Assembly (NCBI RefSeq): GCF_001426745.1
Contig: NZ_LMFI01000010.1
Coordinates: 1,536,652-1,600,651 of the forward strand
From: Nocardioides sp. Root140
Lineage (GTDB): Bacteria > Actinomycetota > Actinomycetes > Propionibacteriales > Nocardioidaceae
DNA length: 64,000 bases
Direction of reading: 5' to 3'
Part shown: piece by piece, positions 63,486 through 64,000 of the stretch
How positions within the stretch are numbered: the first letter of the stretch is position 1
How the letters are laid out: every line of letters starts with the position of its first letter
Made by a program: the position numbers and the translations under genes
The notes under the pieces: model-generated
What the model was told of the DNA's origin: nothing
Databases searched by the model: none
Seen by the model: only the letters and a program-made list of their open reading frames with translations

Positions 63486-63529
63486 CGTCCTGCGGCCCGG
63501 TTCTCCGGGCGACCGCCACGCAGGACGTC
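63433..63529. repeat. Two identical 45-bp hairpin copies in tandem
   Basis: The same 45 bp occur at 63433-63477 and 63485-63529 (52-bp period). Each copy has outer arms ACGTCCTGCG / CGCAGGACGT and an inner stem around GCCCGG-TTCT-CCGGGC, so each can fold alone. Likely a doubled terminator, or a mobile palindromic repeat. The first copy is inside the coding sequence of the gene ending at 63485. Confidence 0.85.
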
Positions 63530-63589
63530 TTGATCGGACTCGCTAAGAATGTCTACGGAGATTCCTAGACTCCTCGATAGTGTTCGATC

Positions 63590-64000
63590 GTGGACCCGAT
63601 CCGTAACCCCTATGCTCCCGGCGCCGGCCAGCGCCCTCCCGAGCTCGCCGGACGCGATGAACAGCTCGGCGCCTTCGACGTCGTCCTCGAACGGATCGCA
63701 CGGGGGAGGCCCGAGCGGTCACTGGTGCTGACCGGGCTGCGCGGTGTCGGCAAGACCGTGCTGCTCAACGCGCTGCGCTCGGCCGCCGTACGCCGCCACT
63801 GGGGCACCGGCAAGCTGGAGGCGCGACCCGACCAGGGGCTGCGCCGTCCGCTGTCGTCGGCGTTGCACCAGGCGGTGCGCGAGCTCGGGCACCCGCAGTC
63901 CGACGACGTCGACCACGTGCTCGGCGTGATCCGGGCGTTCGCGCAGCGCGACGCCGGACCCAATGCGAAGCTGCGCGAGCAGTGGAACCCCGGCATCGAC
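63590..64000 (+). CDS. AAA-type ATPase (3' end outside the window)
   Basis: The first 137 codons are visible. From GTG 63590 the protein reads DPIRNPYAPGAGQRPPELAGRDEQL, then a P-loop LTGLRGVGKTVLLNAL at about residues 47-62. Orc1/Cdc6-like and STAND-type NTPases of actinobacteria start in this way. No other domains are visible before the window ends. The upstream gap contains the hairpin repeats. Confidence 0.8.
   Translation, partial: MDPIRNPYAPGAGQRPPELAGRDEQLGAFDVVLERIARGRPERSLVLTGLRGVGKTVLLNALRSAAVRRHWGTGKLEARPDQGLRRPLSSALHQAVRELGHPQSDDVDHVLGVIRAFAQRDAGPNAKLREQWNPGID

Noticed and set aside
63433..63529. CRISPR or att site
   Set aside because: Only two copies separated by 7 bp, each a hairpin; no integrase, tRNA or cas gene is near.

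Overview
The window is chromosomal DNA of a high-GC (roughly 70 %) Gram-positive bacterium, most likely a soil actinobacterium of the Nocardioides/Nocardioidaceae type. This rests on the codon bias to G/C in third positions, the many GTG/TTG starts and ATGA/GTGA overlaps, an AlkB-rubredoxin fusion, MCC-type acyl-CoA carboxylase genes and many small secreted lipoproteins. The genus is an inference. No rRNA, tRNA, CRISPR array, transposase or prophage gene was recognised, so this looks like ordinary chromosome with a large catabolic island.

Layout. 1-1542: end of a DrrAB-type ABC exporter. 1665-4022: alkane hydroxylation module (AlkB-rubredoxin fusion, ferredoxin, TetR). 4130-25517: about 21 kb devoted to choline/glycine betaine or related methylated-amine catabolism. 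It holds an MTHFR-like protein; a leftward IclR-corrinoid protein-methyltransferase-RACo-DUF1638 operon; a divergent MttB-family methyltransferase; PurU; a second IclR; an aldehyde dehydrogenase; a GMC (choline-type) dehydrogenase; a ProVWX-type ABC importer with a double-domain permease; a dimethylglycine/sarcosine dehydrogenase-like FAD-folate enzyme; and EtfBA. Together these suggest: uptake, choline to betaine aldehyde to betaine, corrinoid-dependent removal of one methyl to folate, flavin-dependent removal of the next, and oxidation of folate-bound C1 units ending in formate through PurU. Two different predicted operator motifs tie the parts together.

25616-41300: housekeeping and stress genes (M15 lipoprotein, quinone oxidoreductase, M13 peptidase, ComB-like phosphatase, RTX-like secreted protein, two MFS transporters, Tpx, two glutathione peroxidases, a RecQ helicase with a phosphoribosyltransferase-like tail, a WXG-like protein, and a COG0523 protein behind a Zur-like box). 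41459-49472: secreted M28 aminopeptidase, membrane protein, SNF2 helicase plus SWIM protein pair, MBL hydrolase, methyltransferase. 49515-54605: TetR and a leucine-type catabolic operon (acyl-CoA carboxylase beta and alpha, HMG-CoA lyase) with a perfect palindromic operator. 54648-58091: operon of two sulfotransferase-like proteins flanking an unknown protein. 58052-64000: EcsC, Aat, four related small lipoproteins, rhodanese, Fpg/Nei glycosylase, a small unknown protein whose end is made of a duplicated hairpin, and the start of an AAA ATPase.

The intergenic DNA is rich in long inverted repeats and short tandem repeats. Two of them, 51 kb apart, share a 16-bp core and look like members of a dispersed repeat family.
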